Assembly (NCBI GenBank): GCA_030645355.1
Contig: JAUSNJ010000043.1
Location: forward strand, 1 to 52,745
DNA from: Rhodoferax sp.
Lineage (GTDB): Bacteria > Pseudomonadota > Gammaproteobacteria > Burkholderiales > Burkholderiaceae_C
Direction of reading: 5' to 3'
DNA: 52,745 nt
Part shown: piece by piece, positions 41,888 through 52,745 of the stretch
Layout: every line of letters starts with the position of its first letter
Numbering within the stretch: position 1 is the stretch's first letter
Translations under genes and position numbers: made by a program
Notes under the pieces: model-generated
Databases searched by the model: none
Seen by the model: the letters and a program-made list of their open reading frames with translations, nothing else
What the model was told of the DNA's origin: nothing

Positions 41888-42862
41888 ATGTCAAGCACTA
41901 TATTGCATACGCCCGGGTTAACACCTAGCATCCCGCCCCCCGATTTGCAGGGCGCCCAAGCTTTGAGCATTCCCGACGAGGGAACGGAAGCTAGCGAGAA
42001 AAACCCCTTCCTATCGGCACTCGGTGACCGCGTACGCGCCCTGCGCGCACGCCGGGGCATGACCCGCAAGGCCCTGGCCCACGTTGCCGATGTGTCGGAG
42101 CGGCATTTGGCCAATCTGGAATACGGCGTGGGCAATGCCTCCATCCTGGTGCTGTTGCAGGTGGCCGGTGCCCTGCAGTGTTCGCTGGGCGAGTTGATTG
42201 GCGATGTGACCACCTCCTCACCCGAGTGGCTGATGATCCGCGAATTGCTGGAGCAGCGCGACGACGCCACGCTGCAGCGCGTGCGCATTGCCATTGGCGA
42301 AATGCTGGGCACGGGTGGCGGCAACGCGGCCTTGAGCCCACGCATCGCCCTGATTGGCCTGCGCGGCGCGGGCAAGTCCACGCTGGGGCAGATGCTGGCC
42401 GATGACCTGGGCTTTCCCTTTGTGGAGCTGAGCCGCGAGATCGAAAAGTTTGCCGGCTGCAGCGTGTCGGAAATCCAGGCGCTGTATGGCGTCAACGCCT
42501 ATAGGCGCTATGAGCGGCGGGCGCTGGAAGAAGCCATCCAGATCTACCCCGAGGCGGTGATCGCCACGCCGGGCGGCCTGGTGTCGGACGCCGCTACCTT
42601 CAACCAGTTGCTGGCCCACTGCACCACCGTCTGGTTGCAGGCCGACCCCGAGGACCATATGAAGCGCGTGGCCGCCCAGGGCGACTTGCGCCCCATGGCG
42701 GCCAGCAAGGAAGCCATGGAAGACCTGAAGGGCATCCTCACTGGCCGCGCGGCCTTTTATTCCAAGGCCCAATACAAGCTTGACACCAGCGCGCAGCCGC
42801 TGGAGCCGACCTTTGTGGCCCTGCGGGCCATGGTTCGAAAGGTTCTTCAGCTGCCGGTTTGA
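41888..42862 (+). CDS. boxR: Benzoyl-CoA-responsive regulator BoxR
   Basis: A 324-residue fusion of an N-terminal Xre-type helix-turn-helix (about residues 41-105, RVRALRARRGMTRKALAHVA and SERHLANLEYG) and a C-terminal shikimate-kinase-like domain. The kinase P-loop GLRGAGKST is at 157-165, with RALEEAIQIYPEAVIATPGG further on. This architecture is that of BzdR/BoxR, in which the kinase-like part senses benzoyl-CoA and releases repression. It lies between the two arms of the cluster, with candidate TGCA sites on both sides. The N-terminal 40 residues are variable and could be disordered. Confidence 0.92.
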   Translation: MSSTILHTPGLTPSIPPPDLQGAQALSIPDEGTEASEKNPFLSALGDRVRALRARRGMTRKALAHVADVSERHLANLEYGVGNASILVLLQVAGALQCSLGELIGDVTTSSPEWLMIRELLEQRDDATLQRVRIAIGEMLGTGGGNAALSPRIALIGLRGAGKSTLGQMLADDLGFPFVELSREIEKFAGCSVSEIQALYGVNAYRRYERRALEEAIQIYPEAVIATPGGLVSDAATFNQLLAHCTTVWLQADPEDHMKRVAAQGDLRPMAASKEAMEDLKGILTGRAAFYSKAQYKLDTSAQPLEPTFVALRAMVRKVLQLPV

Positions 42863-42877
42863 AAAATTTTCGAAAGA

Positions 42878-42923
42878 TGCACAAAAATGCATTGCGTCGT
42901 TTGAATTGATGCACTATCATGCG
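42878..42923. promoter_or_regulatory. Two TGCA-N6-TGCR repeats upstream of boxC
   Basis: TGCA-CAAAAA-TGCA (42878-42891) and TGCA-CTATCA-TGCG (42910-42923) share the same spacing and start 32 bases apart, about three helical turns. They sit 54-99 bases before the boxC start, the right place for repression of boxCBA. TGCA repeats are the recognition core described for BzdR-type regulators; BoxR binding here is inferred. Confidence 0.55.
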
Positions 42924-42976
42924 TGTACTGATGTCGATCAACGCATTTTAATGCTTCAAACCAAGGAGAGCAGACC

Positions 42977-44635
42977 GTGAACAGTCCCAGCCGCGTCGAA
43001 TACCAAACCACCCCTGCCCAGTACAAACACTGGAAGCTGGAGTTCAATGGCCCGGTGGCCACACTGAAAGCCGACTTTGACGAAAACGCCGGCCTGCGCC
43101 CTGGCTACAAGCTCAAGCTCAACAGCTACGACCTGGGCGTGGACATCGAACTGAACGACGCTATTCAGCGCATCCGCTTCGAGCACCCCGAAGTGCGCAC
43201 CGTCGTCATGACCAGTGCCAAGGACCGCGTGTTCTGCTCCGGCGCCAATATTTTCATGCTGGGTGTCAGCAGCCACGCCTGGAAGGTGAACTTCTGCAAG
43301 TTCACCAACGAGACCCGCAACGGCCTGGAAGACTCTTCCCAATACAGTGGCCTGAAGTTCCTGGCAGCCGTCAACGGCGCCTGCGCCGGTGGCGGCTACG
43401 AGCTGGCCCTGGCCTGTGACGAAATCATCCTGGTGGACGACCGCTCCAGCGCGGTGAGCTTGCCCGAAGTGCCCCTGCTGGGCGTGCTGCCCGGCACCGG
43501 CGGCCTGACCCGCGTGACCGACAAACGCCATGTGCGCCATGACCTGGCCGACCTGTTCTGCACCAGTGCCGAGGGTGTGCGCGGTGAGAAGGCCGTGGCC
43601 TGGCGCCTGGTGGATGCCGTGGCCAAACCCGCCGTGTTTGCCCAGAAGGTGCAGGAACGCGCCCTGGCCCTGGCCGCGCAGAGTGACCGCCCGGCGGATG
43701 CCAAGGGTGTGGCCCTGACACCCTTGGAGCGCACGCTGGAAGCCGACGCGCTGCGCTACACCCATGTCACGGTGGAGATCGACCGTGCCAAGCGCACCGC
43801 CACCTGGACGGTGAAAGCCCCCACCGGCGCGCAGCCCAGCGACATTGCCGGTATTGAAGCCGCGGGTGCCGCCTGGTATCCGCTGGCCATGGCGCGCGAG
43901 CTGGAAGATGCCATCCTGCAAATGCGCACCAATGAAACCGAGATCGGCACCTGGCTGATCAAGACCACTGGCGATGCTGCCGCCGTGCTGGCGCTCGATG
44001 CCACGCTGCTGGCGCACCAAAGCCACTGGCTGGTGCGTGAAACCATCGGCCTGCTACGCCGCACTTTCAGCCGTCTGGATGTGTCCTCGCGCAGCCTGTT
44101 TGCGCTGATCGAGGCGGGCTCCTGCTTTGCCGGCACCCTGCTGGAACTGGCCCTGGCCTGCGACCGCAGCTACCAATTGATCTTGCCCGACGACGAGGCT
44201 GCCACTCCCCGCATCACGGTGACCGAGACCAACTTTGGTCTGTACCCCATGGCCACCACACAGAGCCGCCTGGGCCGTCGCTTCTACGACGAGCAGAGCC
44301 CGCTGGACGCGGTGCGCGCCAAGATCGGCGAGGCACTCGATGCCGATGCCGCCTTTGCGCTGGGCCTGGTCACCTCCAACCCCGACGACATCGACTGGGC
44401 CGACGAAGTGCGTATTGCCATCGAGGAACGTGTCTCCATGTCGCCGGACTCACTGACCGGCCTGGAAGCCAACCTGCGTTTCAACGGCCCCGAGAACATG
44501 GTCACCCGTGTCTTCGGCCGCCTGACCGCCTGGCAGAACTGGATCTTCCAGCGCCCCAACGCCGTCGGCGAAAAGGGTGCTCTCAAGGTGTACGGCAAGG
44601 GCGAGAAGGCCGTCTTTGACTGGAATCGGGTCTAG
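42977..44635 (+). CDS. boxC: Benzoyl-CoA-dihydrodiol lyase (2,3-epoxybenzoyl-CoA dihydrolase)
   Basis: A 552-residue member of the enoyl-CoA hydratase/isomerase superfamily, about twice the usual crotonase length. It opens 2,3-epoxybenzoyl-CoA to 3,4-dehydroadipyl-CoA semialdehyde and formate. Crotonase-fold landmarks are DRVFCSGANIFMLGV (oxyanion hole), GACAGGGYELALACDEIILV and SLPEVPLLGVLPGTGGLTRV. The C-terminal half keeps a second degenerate copy (AGSCFAGTLLELALACDRSY). The GTG start at 42977 follows AAGGAGAG. It is the first catabolic gene of the plus arm of the box operon. Confidence 0.94.
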   Translation: MNSPSRVEYQTTPAQYKHWKLEFNGPVATLKADFDENAGLRPGYKLKLNSYDLGVDIELNDAIQRIRFEHPEVRTVVMTSAKDRVFCSGANIFMLGVSSHAWKVNFCKFTNETRNGLEDSSQYSGLKFLAAVNGACAGGGYELALACDEIILVDDRSSAVSLPEVPLLGVLPGTGGLTRVTDKRHVRHDLADLFCTSAEGVRGEKAVAWRLVDAVAKPAVFAQKVQERALALAAQSDRPADAKGVALTPLERTLEADALRYTHVTVEIDRAKRTATWTVKAPTGAQPSDIAGIEAAGAAWYPLAMARELEDAILQMRTNETEIGTWLIKTTGDAAAVLALDATLLAHQSHWLVRETIGLLRRTFSRLDVSSRSLFALIEAGSCFAGTLLELALACDRSYQLILPDDEAATPRITVTETNFGLYPMATTQSRLGRRFYDEQSPLDAVRAKIGEALDADAAFALGLVTSNPDDIDWADEVRIAIEERVSMSPDSLTGLEANLRFNGPENMVTRVFGRLTAWQNWIFQRPNAVGEKGALKVYGKGEKAVFDWNRV

Positions 44636-44658
44636 CCCACGTATTCATTACCTTATCA

Positions 44659-44690
44659 GCTACTAATTTCATAGCAAACATCCACCGGAG
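44659..44690 (+). repeat. Partial GAGGGCTA element upstream of boxB
   Basis: GCTACTAATTTCATAGC (44659-44675) followed by CATCCAC matches the left arm of the dispersed element and then a shortened continuation; the GAGGGCTA core is missing. It lies in the 61-base gap between boxC and boxB, next to the boxB ribosome-binding site. It may be a decayed or internally deleted copy. Confidence 0.45.
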
Positions 44691-44696
44691 ACCAGC

Positions 44697-46124
44697 ATGA
44701 GTTCAATCACCTACAGCGACAAGATTCCCAACAACGTCAACCTCAGCGAAGACCGCACCCTGCAGCGCGCGCTGGAGCAGTGGCAGCCCAACTACCTGAA
44801 GTGGTGGGGCGACATGGGGCCGGACGACTCGCAGAACTTTGACGTCTACCTGCGCACCGCCATCAGCGTCGATCCCCAGGGCTGGGCACAGTTTGGCCAT
44901 GTGAAGATGCCCGACTACCGCTGGGGAATCTTCCTGAACCCGGCCGAGAAGGACCGCAAGATCCACTTTGGCGACCACAAGGGCGAAGACGCCTGGCAAG
45001 ACGTGCCCGGCGAATACCGCGCCAACCTGCGCCGCATCATCGTGACGCAAGGCGACACCGAGCCAGCAAGCGTGGAACAGCAGCGCCACCTGGGCCTGAC
45101 CTGCCCCAGCCAGTACGACCTGCGCAACCTGTTCCAGGTAAACGTGGAAGAAGGTCGCCACCTGTGGGCCATGGTCTACCTGCTGCACAAATACTTTGGC
45201 CGCGATGGCCGCGAGGAAGGCGAAGCCCTGCTGGAGCGCCGCAGCGGGCAAGAGGACAACCCGCGCATCCTGCAAGCCTTCAACGAAGAGACGCCGGACT
45301 GGCTGAGCTTCTTCATGTTCACCTACTTCACCGACCGCGACGGCAAGTTCCAGCTGTGCGCGTTGGCCGAAAGCAGCTTTGACCCGTTGGCCCGCACCAC
45401 CAAGTTCATGCTGACCGAGGAGGCCCACCACATGTTCGTCGGTGAGTCCGGCATCAGCCGCGTGATCCAGCGCACCTGCCAGGCCATGAACGAACTCAAG
45501 ACCGACGACGTGACCAAGCTGCGTGCCGCAGGCGTCATCGACCTGCCCACGCTGCAGCGCTACCTGAACTTCCACTTCAGCGTCTCCATCGACCTGTTCG
45601 GCGCGGACGAGTCCAGCAACGCCGCCACCTTCTACAACACCGGCCTCAAGGGCCGCTACGAGGAAGGCAAGCGCATGGACGACCACCAGCTCAAGGGCGG
45701 TACCTACAAAGTGCTGAACGCAGTCGGTGGCCAGTTGATTGAGAAAGAAGTGCCCATGCTCAACGCGCTGAACGAAGTGCTGCGCGACGACTACATCAAG
45801 GACTCCATTGGTGGCGTCGAGCGCTGGAACAAGGTGATCGAAAAGGCCGGCATTCCGTTCCGCCTGAAGACACCGCACAAGGCCTTCCACCGCAACATCG
45901 GTGCCCTGGCCCAGGTCAAGGTGTCGCCGGATGGCCGTGTGCTCAGCGAAGCCGAGTGGAAGGCCAACGTCGACAACTGGTTGCCCAGCGAAACCGACCG
46001 CGCCTTTGTTGGCAGCCTGATGGGCCGCGTGGTGGAAGCCGGCAAGTTTGCCAACTGGATCGCGCCGCCCATGATGGGCATCAACCGCCAGTCCGCCGAC
46101 TTCGAATACGTGCGATTCAACTGA
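44697..46124 (+). CDS. boxB: Benzoyl-CoA 2,3-epoxidase, oxygenase subunit
   Basis: A 475-residue class I di-iron enzyme that epoxidises benzoyl-CoA at C2-C3 with electrons from BoxA. Iron-ligand motifs are visible: EEGRH (E152, H155), EEAHH (about E241/E242 and H244/H245), and the Glu in [11 protein letters not shown] (about E122). The N-terminus [20 protein letters not shown] and C-terminus [17 protein letters not shown] are typical of BoxB. Length is as in Azoarcus/Burkholderia BoxB (about 475 aa). It is followed by boxA after 16 bases. Confidence 0.95.
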   Translation: MSSITYSDKIPNNVNLSEDRTLQRALEQWQPNYLKWWGDMGPDDSQNFDVYLRTAISVDPQGWAQFGHVKMPDYRWGIFLNPAEKDRKIHFGDHKGEDAWQDVPGEYRANLRRIIVTQGDTEPASVEQQRHLGLTCPSQYDLRNLFQVNVEEGRHLWAMVYLLHKYFGRDGREEGEALLERRSGQEDNPRILQAFNEETPDWLSFFMFTYFTDRDGKFQLCALAESSFDPLARTTKFMLTEEAHHMFVGESGISRVIQRTCQAMNELKTDDVTKLRAAGVIDLPTLQRYLNFHFSVSIDLFGADESSNAATFYNTGLKGRYEEGKRMDDHQLKGGTYKVLNAVGGQLIEKEVPMLNALNEVLRDDYIKDSIGGVERWNKVIEKAGIPFRLKTPHKAFHRNIGALAQVKVSPDGRVLSEAEWKANVDNWLPSETDRAFVGSLMGRVVEAGKFANWIAPPMMGINRQSADFEYVRFN

Positions 46125-46140
46125 TTGCCTGGAGACCGTC

Positions 46141-47421
46141 ATGGACATGAGCGAAATGCACGCCATCCGGCAGCACGTCATCGACCCCGAGATCTGCATA
46201 CGCTGCAACACCTGCGAAGCGATCTGCCCGGTTGCGGCCATCACCCACGACACGCGCAACTACGTGGTGGATGCCGAAAAGTGCAACCTCTGCATGGCCT
46301 GCATCGCTCCGTGTCCGACGGGCTCCATCGACAACTGGCGCACCATGCCGCGCGTGCGAGCCTACAGCGTGGCCGACCAGTTGGGCTGGGATGAATTGCC
46401 CGCCGAACTGACGGCGGACCAGCTGGCGGCCCAGGGCGTGGCGGCCGACGCACCGCCCGCCGAGATGCCCGTGGCACCGGTGCTGCCCGCTGCGGCCAGC
46501 GGAGAAACCAGCTTCCAGAGCGCGCAGTACGGCGCCACGCTGCCGCCCTGGTCGGCAGCCCACGCCTACACCAATCTCTATGGCCCCAAGGCCGCCGAGA
46601 AGACCATCACCGCCACCGTGGCCGGCAATGTGCGCGTCACCGCCGTGGGCCACGAATACGACACCCACCACATCGTGCTGGACTTTGGCAGCATGCCGTT
46701 CCCCGTGCTCGAAGGCCAGTCGATTGGCATCATTCCGCCCGGTGTGGATGCCCATGGCCGAGCGCACCATCCCCGGCAGTATTCGATTGCCAGCCCGCGC
46801 AATGGCGAGCGCCCCGGCTACAACAACCTGTCGCTGACGATCAAGCGCGTGCTGGAAGACCCGCAGGGTCAGCCCCTGCGCGGCGTGGCCTCCCACTACA
46901 TGTGTGACCTGCAGGTGGGCGACAAGGTGCAGGTGATTGGCCCCTTTGGCGCCAGTTTCCTGATGCCTAACCACCCGCGCTCCCACATCGTGATGATCTG
47001 CACCGGCACCGGCAGCGCGCCGATGCGGGCCATGACCGAATGGCGGCGGCGCCTGCGCCAGTCCGGCAAGTTCGAGGGCGGCAAGCTGATGCTGTTCTTT
47101 GGTGCCCGCACCCAGGAAGAGCTGCCCTACTTCGGGCCGCTGCAAAGCCTGCCCAAGGATTTCATCGACATCAACTTCGCTTTCTCGCGCACACCGGGCC
47201 AGCCCAAGCGCTACGTGCAGGACTTGATGCGCGAGCGTGCCGCCGATCTGGCCCTGCTGCTGGCCGACCCCAACACGTTCTTCTATGTCTGCGGACTCAA
47301 GAGCATGGAGGACGGCGTGGTGCTGGCGCTGCGCGATGTGGCACAGCAGGCCGGCCTGGCATGGGACACGATAGGCGCAGCGCTGAAGACCGAAGGCCGC
47401 CTGCATCTGGAAACCTATTGA
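46141..47421 (+). CDS. boxA: Benzoyl-CoA 2,3-epoxidase, reductase subunit
   Basis: A 426-residue electron-transfer protein. The N-terminal ferredoxin domain has two 4Fe-4S motifs: [12 protein letters not shown] and [13 protein letters not shown] linker leads to a ferredoxin-NADP reductase-like module with the FAD motif [11 protein letters not shown] and the NADPH motif [16 protein letters not shown]. The C-terminal part ends GRLHLETY, as in BoxA. It feeds electrons from NADPH to BoxB. The next gene starts two bases after its stop. Confidence 0.95.
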   Translation: MDMSEMHAIRQHVIDPEICIRCNTCEAICPVAAITHDTRNYVVDAEKCNLCMACIAPCPTGSIDNWRTMPRVRAYSVADQLGWDELPAELTADQLAAQGVAADAPPAEMPVAPVLPAAASGETSFQSAQYGATLPPWSAAHAYTNLYGPKAAEKTITATVAGNVRVTAVGHEYDTHHIVLDFGSMPFPVLEGQSIGIIPPGVDAHGRAHHPRQYSIASPRNGERPGYNNLSLTIKRVLEDPQGQPLRGVASHYMCDLQVGDKVQVIGPFGASFLMPNHPRSHIVMICTGTGSAPMRAMTEWRRRLRQSGKFEGGKLMLFFGARTQEELPYFGPLQSLPKDFIDINFAFSRTPGQPKRYVQDLMRERAADLALLLADPNTFFYVCGLKSMEDGVVLALRDVAQQAGLAWDTIGAALKTEGRLHLETY

Positions 47422-47423
47422 CG

Positions 47424-48221
47424 ATGCCCGAATACAGCACCCTCTCCGTCTCCCAGCGCGCCGCCGGCGTGGCGCAGGTGACCATGTCCCGCCCGGCGGT
47501 TTTCAATGCCTTTGACGAGGCCATGATTGCCGAGCTGGACGCGGCCTTCGCCGAGCTGGCGACTGACGCCAGCGTGCGCGTCATCGTGCTGGCGGGCGAG
47601 GGCAAGCACTTCAGCGCGGGCGCCGACTTGCAATGGATGCAACGCGCCAGCCAGGCCTCACGGGAATGGAATCTGGATGATGCGCGCCGCTTTGCCGCCA
47701 TGCTGGCGCGCATTGCGAACTGCCCCAAACCCACGGTGGCCCGCATCCAGGGTGCGGCGCTGGGCGGTGGCGTCGGCCTGGCTTGCGCCTGTGACATCGC
47801 CATCGCGGCGGACAACGCGTCCTTTGCCGTCAGCGAAGCCAAGTTCGGCATCCTGCCCGCGGTGATTGGCCCCTACGTGGTCAACGCGGTGGGTAAACGC
47901 CAGGCTCTGCGCCTGGCTTTGGCAGCGACCCGGATTCTGGCCGCAGAGGCCCTCAGCATCGGTCTGGTGCAGAAGGTGGTTGCCGTGGATGCGCTGGACG
48001 CGGCGGTCGATGCCACGGTTACCGAACTGCTGGCGGGCGGCCCCATGGCCCAGCGCGAGATCAAGCAGCTGTATGCACAATTGGCGACAGGTCCCATCAC
48101 CGACGCGGTGCGAGAATTGACCGCGCAAACGATTAGCCGGGTGCGCGGCACCGACGAAGCCCGCGAGGGCTTTGCCGCCTTTCTGGACAAACGCCACGCC
48201 AACTGGATTCCACACACATGA
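47424..48221 (+). CDS. Enoyl-CoA hydratase/isomerase
   Basis: A 265-residue crotonase-family enzyme: KHFSAGADLQWMQRASQAS (oxyanion hole), GAALGGGVGLACACDIAIAA and EAKFGILPAVIGPYVVNAVG (glutamate region). The length is typical of single-domain hydratases. In the box context it would convert 3,4-dehydroadipyl-CoA to 3-hydroxyadipyl-CoA by isomerisation and hydration. It resembles methylglutaconyl-CoA hydratase in places, so the substrate is assigned by context. The next gene overlaps it as ATGA. Confidence 0.88.
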   Translation: MPEYSTLSVSQRAAGVAQVTMSRPAVFNAFDEAMIAELDAAFAELATDASVRVIVLAGEGKHFSAGADLQWMQRASQASREWNLDDARRFAAMLARIANCPKPTVARIQGAALGGGVGLACACDIAIAADNASFAVSEAKFGILPAVIGPYVVNAVGKRQALRLALAATRILAAEALSIGLVQKVVAVDALDAAVDATVTELLAGGPMAQREIKQLYAQLATGPITDAVRELTAQTISRVRGTDEAREGFAAFLDKRHANWIPHT

Positions 48222-49701
48222 CCCACACACTGAACGGCGCACCTTTGCTGGTCGTCGGCGCCGGCATCATGGGGATCGGCATCGCGCAGGTCGCGGCCCA
48301 GGCCGGACACCCCGTGATGCTGTTTGACACCCGCGACGGCGCGGCTGCTGAGGCAAAAGACAAACTGGCCAAGACACTGGATGCGCTGGTCGCCAAGGGC
48401 AAGCTGCGCTCCGAAGAGGCCGCGCTGGCCTTGTCACGCATTGAAGCCGTCGCATCCATCGACGCAGCGGCGTCCGCACGGCTGGTGGTGGAAGCCATCG
48501 TCGAAAACCTCGCCATCAAGCGCACCCTGTTCCAGCAGCTCGAAGCCATCGTGGCGCCGGACTGTGTGCTGGCGACCAACACCTCGTCGATCTCGGTCAC
48601 GGCCATTGCCAACGGTCTGCGGCATCCGGGCCGCCTGGTCGGCATGCATTTTTTCAACCCCGTGCCGCTGATGAAGCTGGTCGAGGTGGTGTCAGGCCTG
48701 CAGACCGATGCGGCCGTGGCGGCTGCTATCTTCGATCTCTCTAAAGACTGGGGCAAGGTGCCCGTGCATGCGCGCTCTACCCCCGGCTTTATCGTCAACC
48801 GCATAGCGCGCCCCTACTACGCCGAGACGCTGGCGCTGCTGCTGGAACAGGCCGCCACGCCGGCCGTGCTGGACGCCTGCCTGCGCGCGGCGGGCTTTCG
48901 CATGGGGCCGTGCGAGCTGATGGATTTGATCGGCCACGACACCAACTTCGCGGTCACCCAGTCGGTCTATGAGGCCAACTTTTTTGACAGACGTTTTGTG
49001 CCCTCGCTGGTGCAGCGCGAGATGGTCGACGGCGGACTGCTGGGCCGCAAGTCGGGCCGCGGCTTTTATGCCTACGGCGATGGCGCGGCGACTGTGTTGC
49101 CCGAGAGCATCGAGTCCATGCCCTTGCCCACCGCCAAATTGCTGCGCCTGCATGGCCAGGGTCCGCTGGCGGAAGGCTTTGCCACGGCGCTGGAAAAGAC
49201 CGGCCAGGCGTTCCTGCGCGTGCAGGCCAGCGACTGGCTGGGGCTGGAGGTCGACGGTGCGCAGTTGCGCCTGACCGATGGCCGAACCGCTTCGCAACTG
49301 GGCACCGAGGTGGCGGTGTTCGATCGACCGCTATCGGTTGGCCATGGCGCCGCGCTGGCCTGGGCACCTTCGCTGCGCGCCTCGCCGGCATGGACCGGCA
49401 CAGCAGCGCGATGGCTGGCCGCCCTGGACTTCAAGCCGCAACGCATGGCCGATACGCCGGGCCTGGTCGTGGCCCGCACGTTGGCCATGCTGATCAACGA
49501 AGCCGCCGATGCCGTGCTGCAGGGTGTCTGCACCCCCGAGGGTGCCGATGCCGCGATGAAGCTGGGCGTCAACTACCCCGCTGGCCCGTTCGAATGGCTG
49601 GCCCAATGGAATGCGCCCGCCGTCATTGGCCTGCTCGATGTGCTGGATGCCCACTACCGTGGCGAACGCTACCGCGTCAGCCCCTGGCTCAGGAAATTTG
49701 T

Positions 49702-49705
<4 letters not shown>
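48218..49705 (+). CDS. 3-hydroxyacyl-CoA dehydrogenase (3-hydroxyadipyl-CoA)
   Basis: A 495-residue NAD-dependent dehydrogenase of the PaaC/PaaH type. The Rossmann motif is LLVVGAGIMGIGIAQVAAQA (about residues 7-26), followed by ASARLVVEAIVENLAIKRTL and the catalytic region GMHFFNPVPLMKLVEVVSGL with the active-site His. TPGFIVNRIARPYYAETLAL and a second C-terminal 3HCDH domain (NYPAGPFEWLAQWN) follow. It overlaps both neighbours by four bases. It makes 3-oxoadipyl-CoA for the thiolase. Confidence 0.92.
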
Positions 49706-50904
<1,199 letters not shown>

Positions 50905-50911
50905 CGCTCTA

Positions 50912-51226
50912 TCAGTCGAGCTTCAACATCACGCGCATGTTTTCGATGCGTACTGCATAGGTCTTGATGTTGTCGGTGAGCGGTGCGCACAGGGCTTTGC
51001 CGCTGCACACATCAAACTTGCCCTGGTGCAGCGGGCACTCGATTTCCTTGCCCTCCAGAAAGCCGTCACTCAAGCGCGCATGGCCGTGGGTGCAGATGTT
51101 GTCGGTGGCGAAGACCTCGCCTTCCACTTCGTACAGGGCAATCTCCTTGCCCGCTACCTGTACCGCCATCACATCCCCCTCGGGCACATCGGCCAGGGCG
51201 ACGGCATCGATCCAGTTGTCAGCCAT
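50912..51226 (-). CDS. nagAb: Rieske [2Fe-2S] ferredoxin of a ring hydroxylase
   Basis: A 104-residue Rieske ferredoxin: CTHGH (C45, H47) and CPLHQG (C64, H67) hold the cluster. The stretch [20 protein letters not shown] and [16 protein letters not shown] closely resemble the naphthalene/salicylate ferredoxins NahAb/NagAb. It would carry electrons from a reductase, not seen in this window, to the oxygenase encoded just upstream on the same strand. It ends 7 bases from the thiolase gene. Confidence 0.87.
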   Translation of the reverse strand: MADNWIDAVALADVPEGDVMAVQVAGKEIALYEVEGEVFATDNICTHGHARLSDGFLEGKEIECPLHQGKFDVCSGKALCAPLTDNIKTYAVRIENMRVMLKLD

Positions 51227-51235
51227 GGCGTTTCC

Positions 51236-51721
51236 TTAGATGGGATAGATGATGGAATTGGCGATCATCTCGCTGTCGTACACGCACAGGCGCGACTGGA
51301 ACTTCAGCCCCTCCGGGGTGCGCACGATCACGTCGCGGTAGTAGCCGACATTGAACACCGTGGAGTCCCCGTCGTACTTGGTGCGAATCACGGTGTAGTT
51401 GGCTTCCGAGGTGATGCGCTCGCCGTATAGGTTGCGCTCCACGGACACCACGCGCGGTGTGCCCACGATGTGGCGCTGGTAGTAAGGGTCGTGGTACATC
51501 GTCTCTTTGACGCCGTACACCCGGTCGCGAATCATGTTCTTGCTCTCCAGCGCCAGCAGGCACAGCGGCAGACCCTGGTCAAAATTCTCGCGCGGTTGCA
51601 GCCGGTAGGTTCCCTCTTCCACAAAGAACTCGGGCCATTTTTCCCACTCGGCCGAATCGCAGACCATGGCGTAGTCGCTGTAGAGGTTGAGCAGTTCAAA
51701 GTAAGTCTTGAAGTCCATCAT
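51236..51721 (-). CDS. nagH: Ring hydroxylase beta subunit, salicylate 5-hydroxylase-like
   Basis: A 161-residue small subunit of the Rieske non-haem iron oxygenase type (cystatin-like fold). It contains [40 protein letters not shown] and [14 protein letters not shown], which I recognise as close to NagH, the small subunit of salicylate 5-hydroxylase. It lies two bases after the large-subunit stop and nine before the ferredoxin start, reproducing the nagG-nagH-nagAb order. The salicylate assignment rests on recalled similarity. Confidence 0.85.
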   Translation of the reverse strand: MMDFKTYFELLNLYSDYAMVCDSAEWEKWPEFFVEEGTYRLQPRENFDQGLPLCLLALESKNMIRDRVYGVKETMYHDPYYQRHIVGTPRVVSVERNLYGERITSEANYTVIRTKYDGDSTVFNVGYYRDVIVRTPEGLKFQSRLCVYDSEMIANSIIYPI

Positions 51722-51723
51722 GG

Positions 51724-52745
51724 TTATTCCCCCATTAGCTTGCGCCAGTAGTTGTACATGCCGCGAATCAGGGTCTCGGTGACCATGTGGTCCGCGTCCG
51801 CGATGTCGTGGCCACCCATTTCGATCACGGTGCGGTGCGCAGGTTTTTGCTCAAAGCCTTCCTGCGACCATTCGATGACCTCGCCGTCGTCGGCAGATAC
51901 AAAGCCCGCTGGCCCGAACAAATTGGCCTGGATCAGGCGGCGCTCTTTTATTTCGGGGGTGTCGTCTGCAAAGCCGAAGTGGGTCCAGACGAAGTCAAAG
52001 GAACCGTGGCCGTTGGGCTGGATGTGGCGGGTGGACACGCTGTTGACCTGCTGCTGGATGATCACGCTGGGGAAGATCGTGGTCATCACGGCCGTCGGGC
52101 CGCCCCACCAGGGTTCCGGCACGATGTCGAGCAGGCGCGGATCGTTAACCTTCATCTGGTCCTTGAAGCTGTCCACGCCCGACACCACTTCGGCGTTCTT
52201 GCCGCCCTGTCCGCGCGTGGAAATCATGGCGGCGTGGCGGAAGTGCTCGTCCATCTTCAGCTCGGACTTGTTATCCGCGCGCCACAGCCCAAAGGTGGAA
52301 AACCAGGTGTGCAGCAGGCCGGGATGGTAGGGGTCCTTGATGTTCTCCTGCATCAGCTTCCAGTTGCCCGGAATGCGCTGGCGGCGGTAGCCCAAAATCT
52401 CCAGCTTGCGGCCATCAAACACGCGATCAAAGTATTTCAGGATGGTGGGGCCAAGGAATTCTTCGAAGGGTTCCACCTCATGGTCAAAGGAGGCGAACAC
52501 CACGCCACCCCGCACAGCCACCTTGAGCTTGGTCAGGCCATGGTCGGCCACCTTGAAGTCCTTGGGCATGCCACCATTGACCTTGCCCTCCTGTTTGACG
52601 CCGCGGATAAAGGGCACGCCCTGCAGGTCACCCTTGAGGCTGTAGTTCCACTGGTGGTAAGGGCAGAAGAAGTCTTTGGCGTGGCCGTTGCGCTCGCGGC
52701 AAAAACGCATGCCACGGTGCGCGCACACGTTTTCGACCACGTTCA
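51724..52745 (-). CDS. nagG: Ring hydroxylase alpha subunit, salicylate 5-hydroxylase-like (partial)
   Basis: The C-terminal 339 residues of a large oxygenase subunit; the N-terminus lies beyond the right edge. The Rieske centre is at the beginning (CAHRGMRFC with CPYHQW), and the catalytic iron motif is seen in [20 protein letters not shown] (His...His). The sequence [20 protein letters not shown] and its C-terminus [20 protein letters not shown] closely resemble NagG. An apparent GTG start at 52740 is only an internal valine. The enzyme would convert salicylate to gentisate. Confidence 0.87.
   Translation of the reverse strand, partial: NVVENVCAHRGMRFCRERNGHAKDFFCPYHQWNYSLKGDLQGVPFIRGVKQEGKVNGGMPKDFKVADHGLTKLKVAVRGGVVFASFDHEVEPFEEFLGPTILKYFDRVFDGRKLEILGYRRQRIPGNWKLMQENIKDPYHPGLLHTWFSTFGLWRADNKSELKMDEHFRHAAMISTRGQGGKNAEVVSGVDSFKDQMKVNDPRLLDIVPEPWWGGPTAVMTTIFPSVIIQQQVNSVSTRHIQPNGHGSFDFVWTHFGFADDTPEIKERRLIQANLFGPAGFVSADDGEVIEWSQEGFEQKPAHRTVIEMGGHDIADADHMVTETLIRGMYNYWRKLMGE

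Noticed and set aside
41888..42862. Shikimate kinase gene
   Set aside because: The kinase-like domain is fused to a helix-turn-helix and lies inside the box cluster, so the BoxR reading is far better.
44703..46259. Minus-strand open frame (518 codons) opposite boxB
   Set aside because: It is an antisense frame produced by high G+C third positions; boxB on the plus strand has full family conservation.

Overview
The window looks like chromosomal DNA from a betaproteobacterium of the order Burkholderiales, most likely Comamonadaceae (Rhodoferax/Polaromonas/Variovorax-like). This is inferred from high G+C coding DNA, the pmdEFDABC gene order for protocatechuate 4,5-cleavage, a complete aerobic benzoyl-CoA (box) cluster with BoxR, and recognisable homologues throughout. 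I saw no rRNA or tRNA gene, CRISPR array, prophage or transposase.

Left part (1-8.9 kb): the N-terminal part of a LysR regulator (cut by the window edge) diverges from a leaderless ModA-like binding protein and the operon pmdE-F-D-A-B-C. This operon takes protocatechuate to pyruvate and oxaloacetate. A chemoreceptor with a CheR-docking tail and a tag DNA glycosylase follow.

Middle (8.9-32.7 kb): mixed housekeeping and accessory genes. A WYL regulator diverges from a LysE exporter. A lower-G+C block with a serine hydrolase and an SDR lies between two copies of a short dispersed repeat. A ParB-like protein faces a tightly coupled four-gene operon (DUF3348, DUF802, MotB/OmpA-like, DUF2894) that looks like an uncharacterised stator-type membrane motor. 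Then come GST, YccF, CreA, a sugar-dehydrogenase-like protein, BrkB, and a run of small stress-type proteins (glycine zipper, PRC barrel, CsbD, a cysteine-poor IscR-like regulator, BON). An OsmC-alternative oxidase pair, an aldo-keto reductase, an exported OB-fold-like protein, a MarR/siderophore-interacting-protein pair, and an AraC/double-SnoaL lipoprotein pair complete the section.

Right part (32.8-50.9 kb): the box regulon in two divergent arms around boxR. The minus arm carries DUF4863, boxD, benzoate-CoA ligase, an alpha/beta hydrolase and a five-gene branched-chain-type ABC importer, presumably for aromatic acids. The plus arm carries boxR, boxC, boxB and boxA, then enoyl-CoA hydratase, 3-hydroxyacyl-CoA dehydrogenase and thiolase, taking benzoate to succinyl-CoA plus acetyl-CoA. 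Convergent with it at the right edge are a Rieske ferredoxin and the small and large subunits of a ring hydroxylase closely resembling salicylate 5-hydroxylase (nagAb, nagH, nagG; nagG is cut by the edge).

A fixed-register, roughly 56-bp repeat (GCTAT...ATAGC...ACGAGGGCTAG) occurs at least five times. One copy is translated as part of pmdB.
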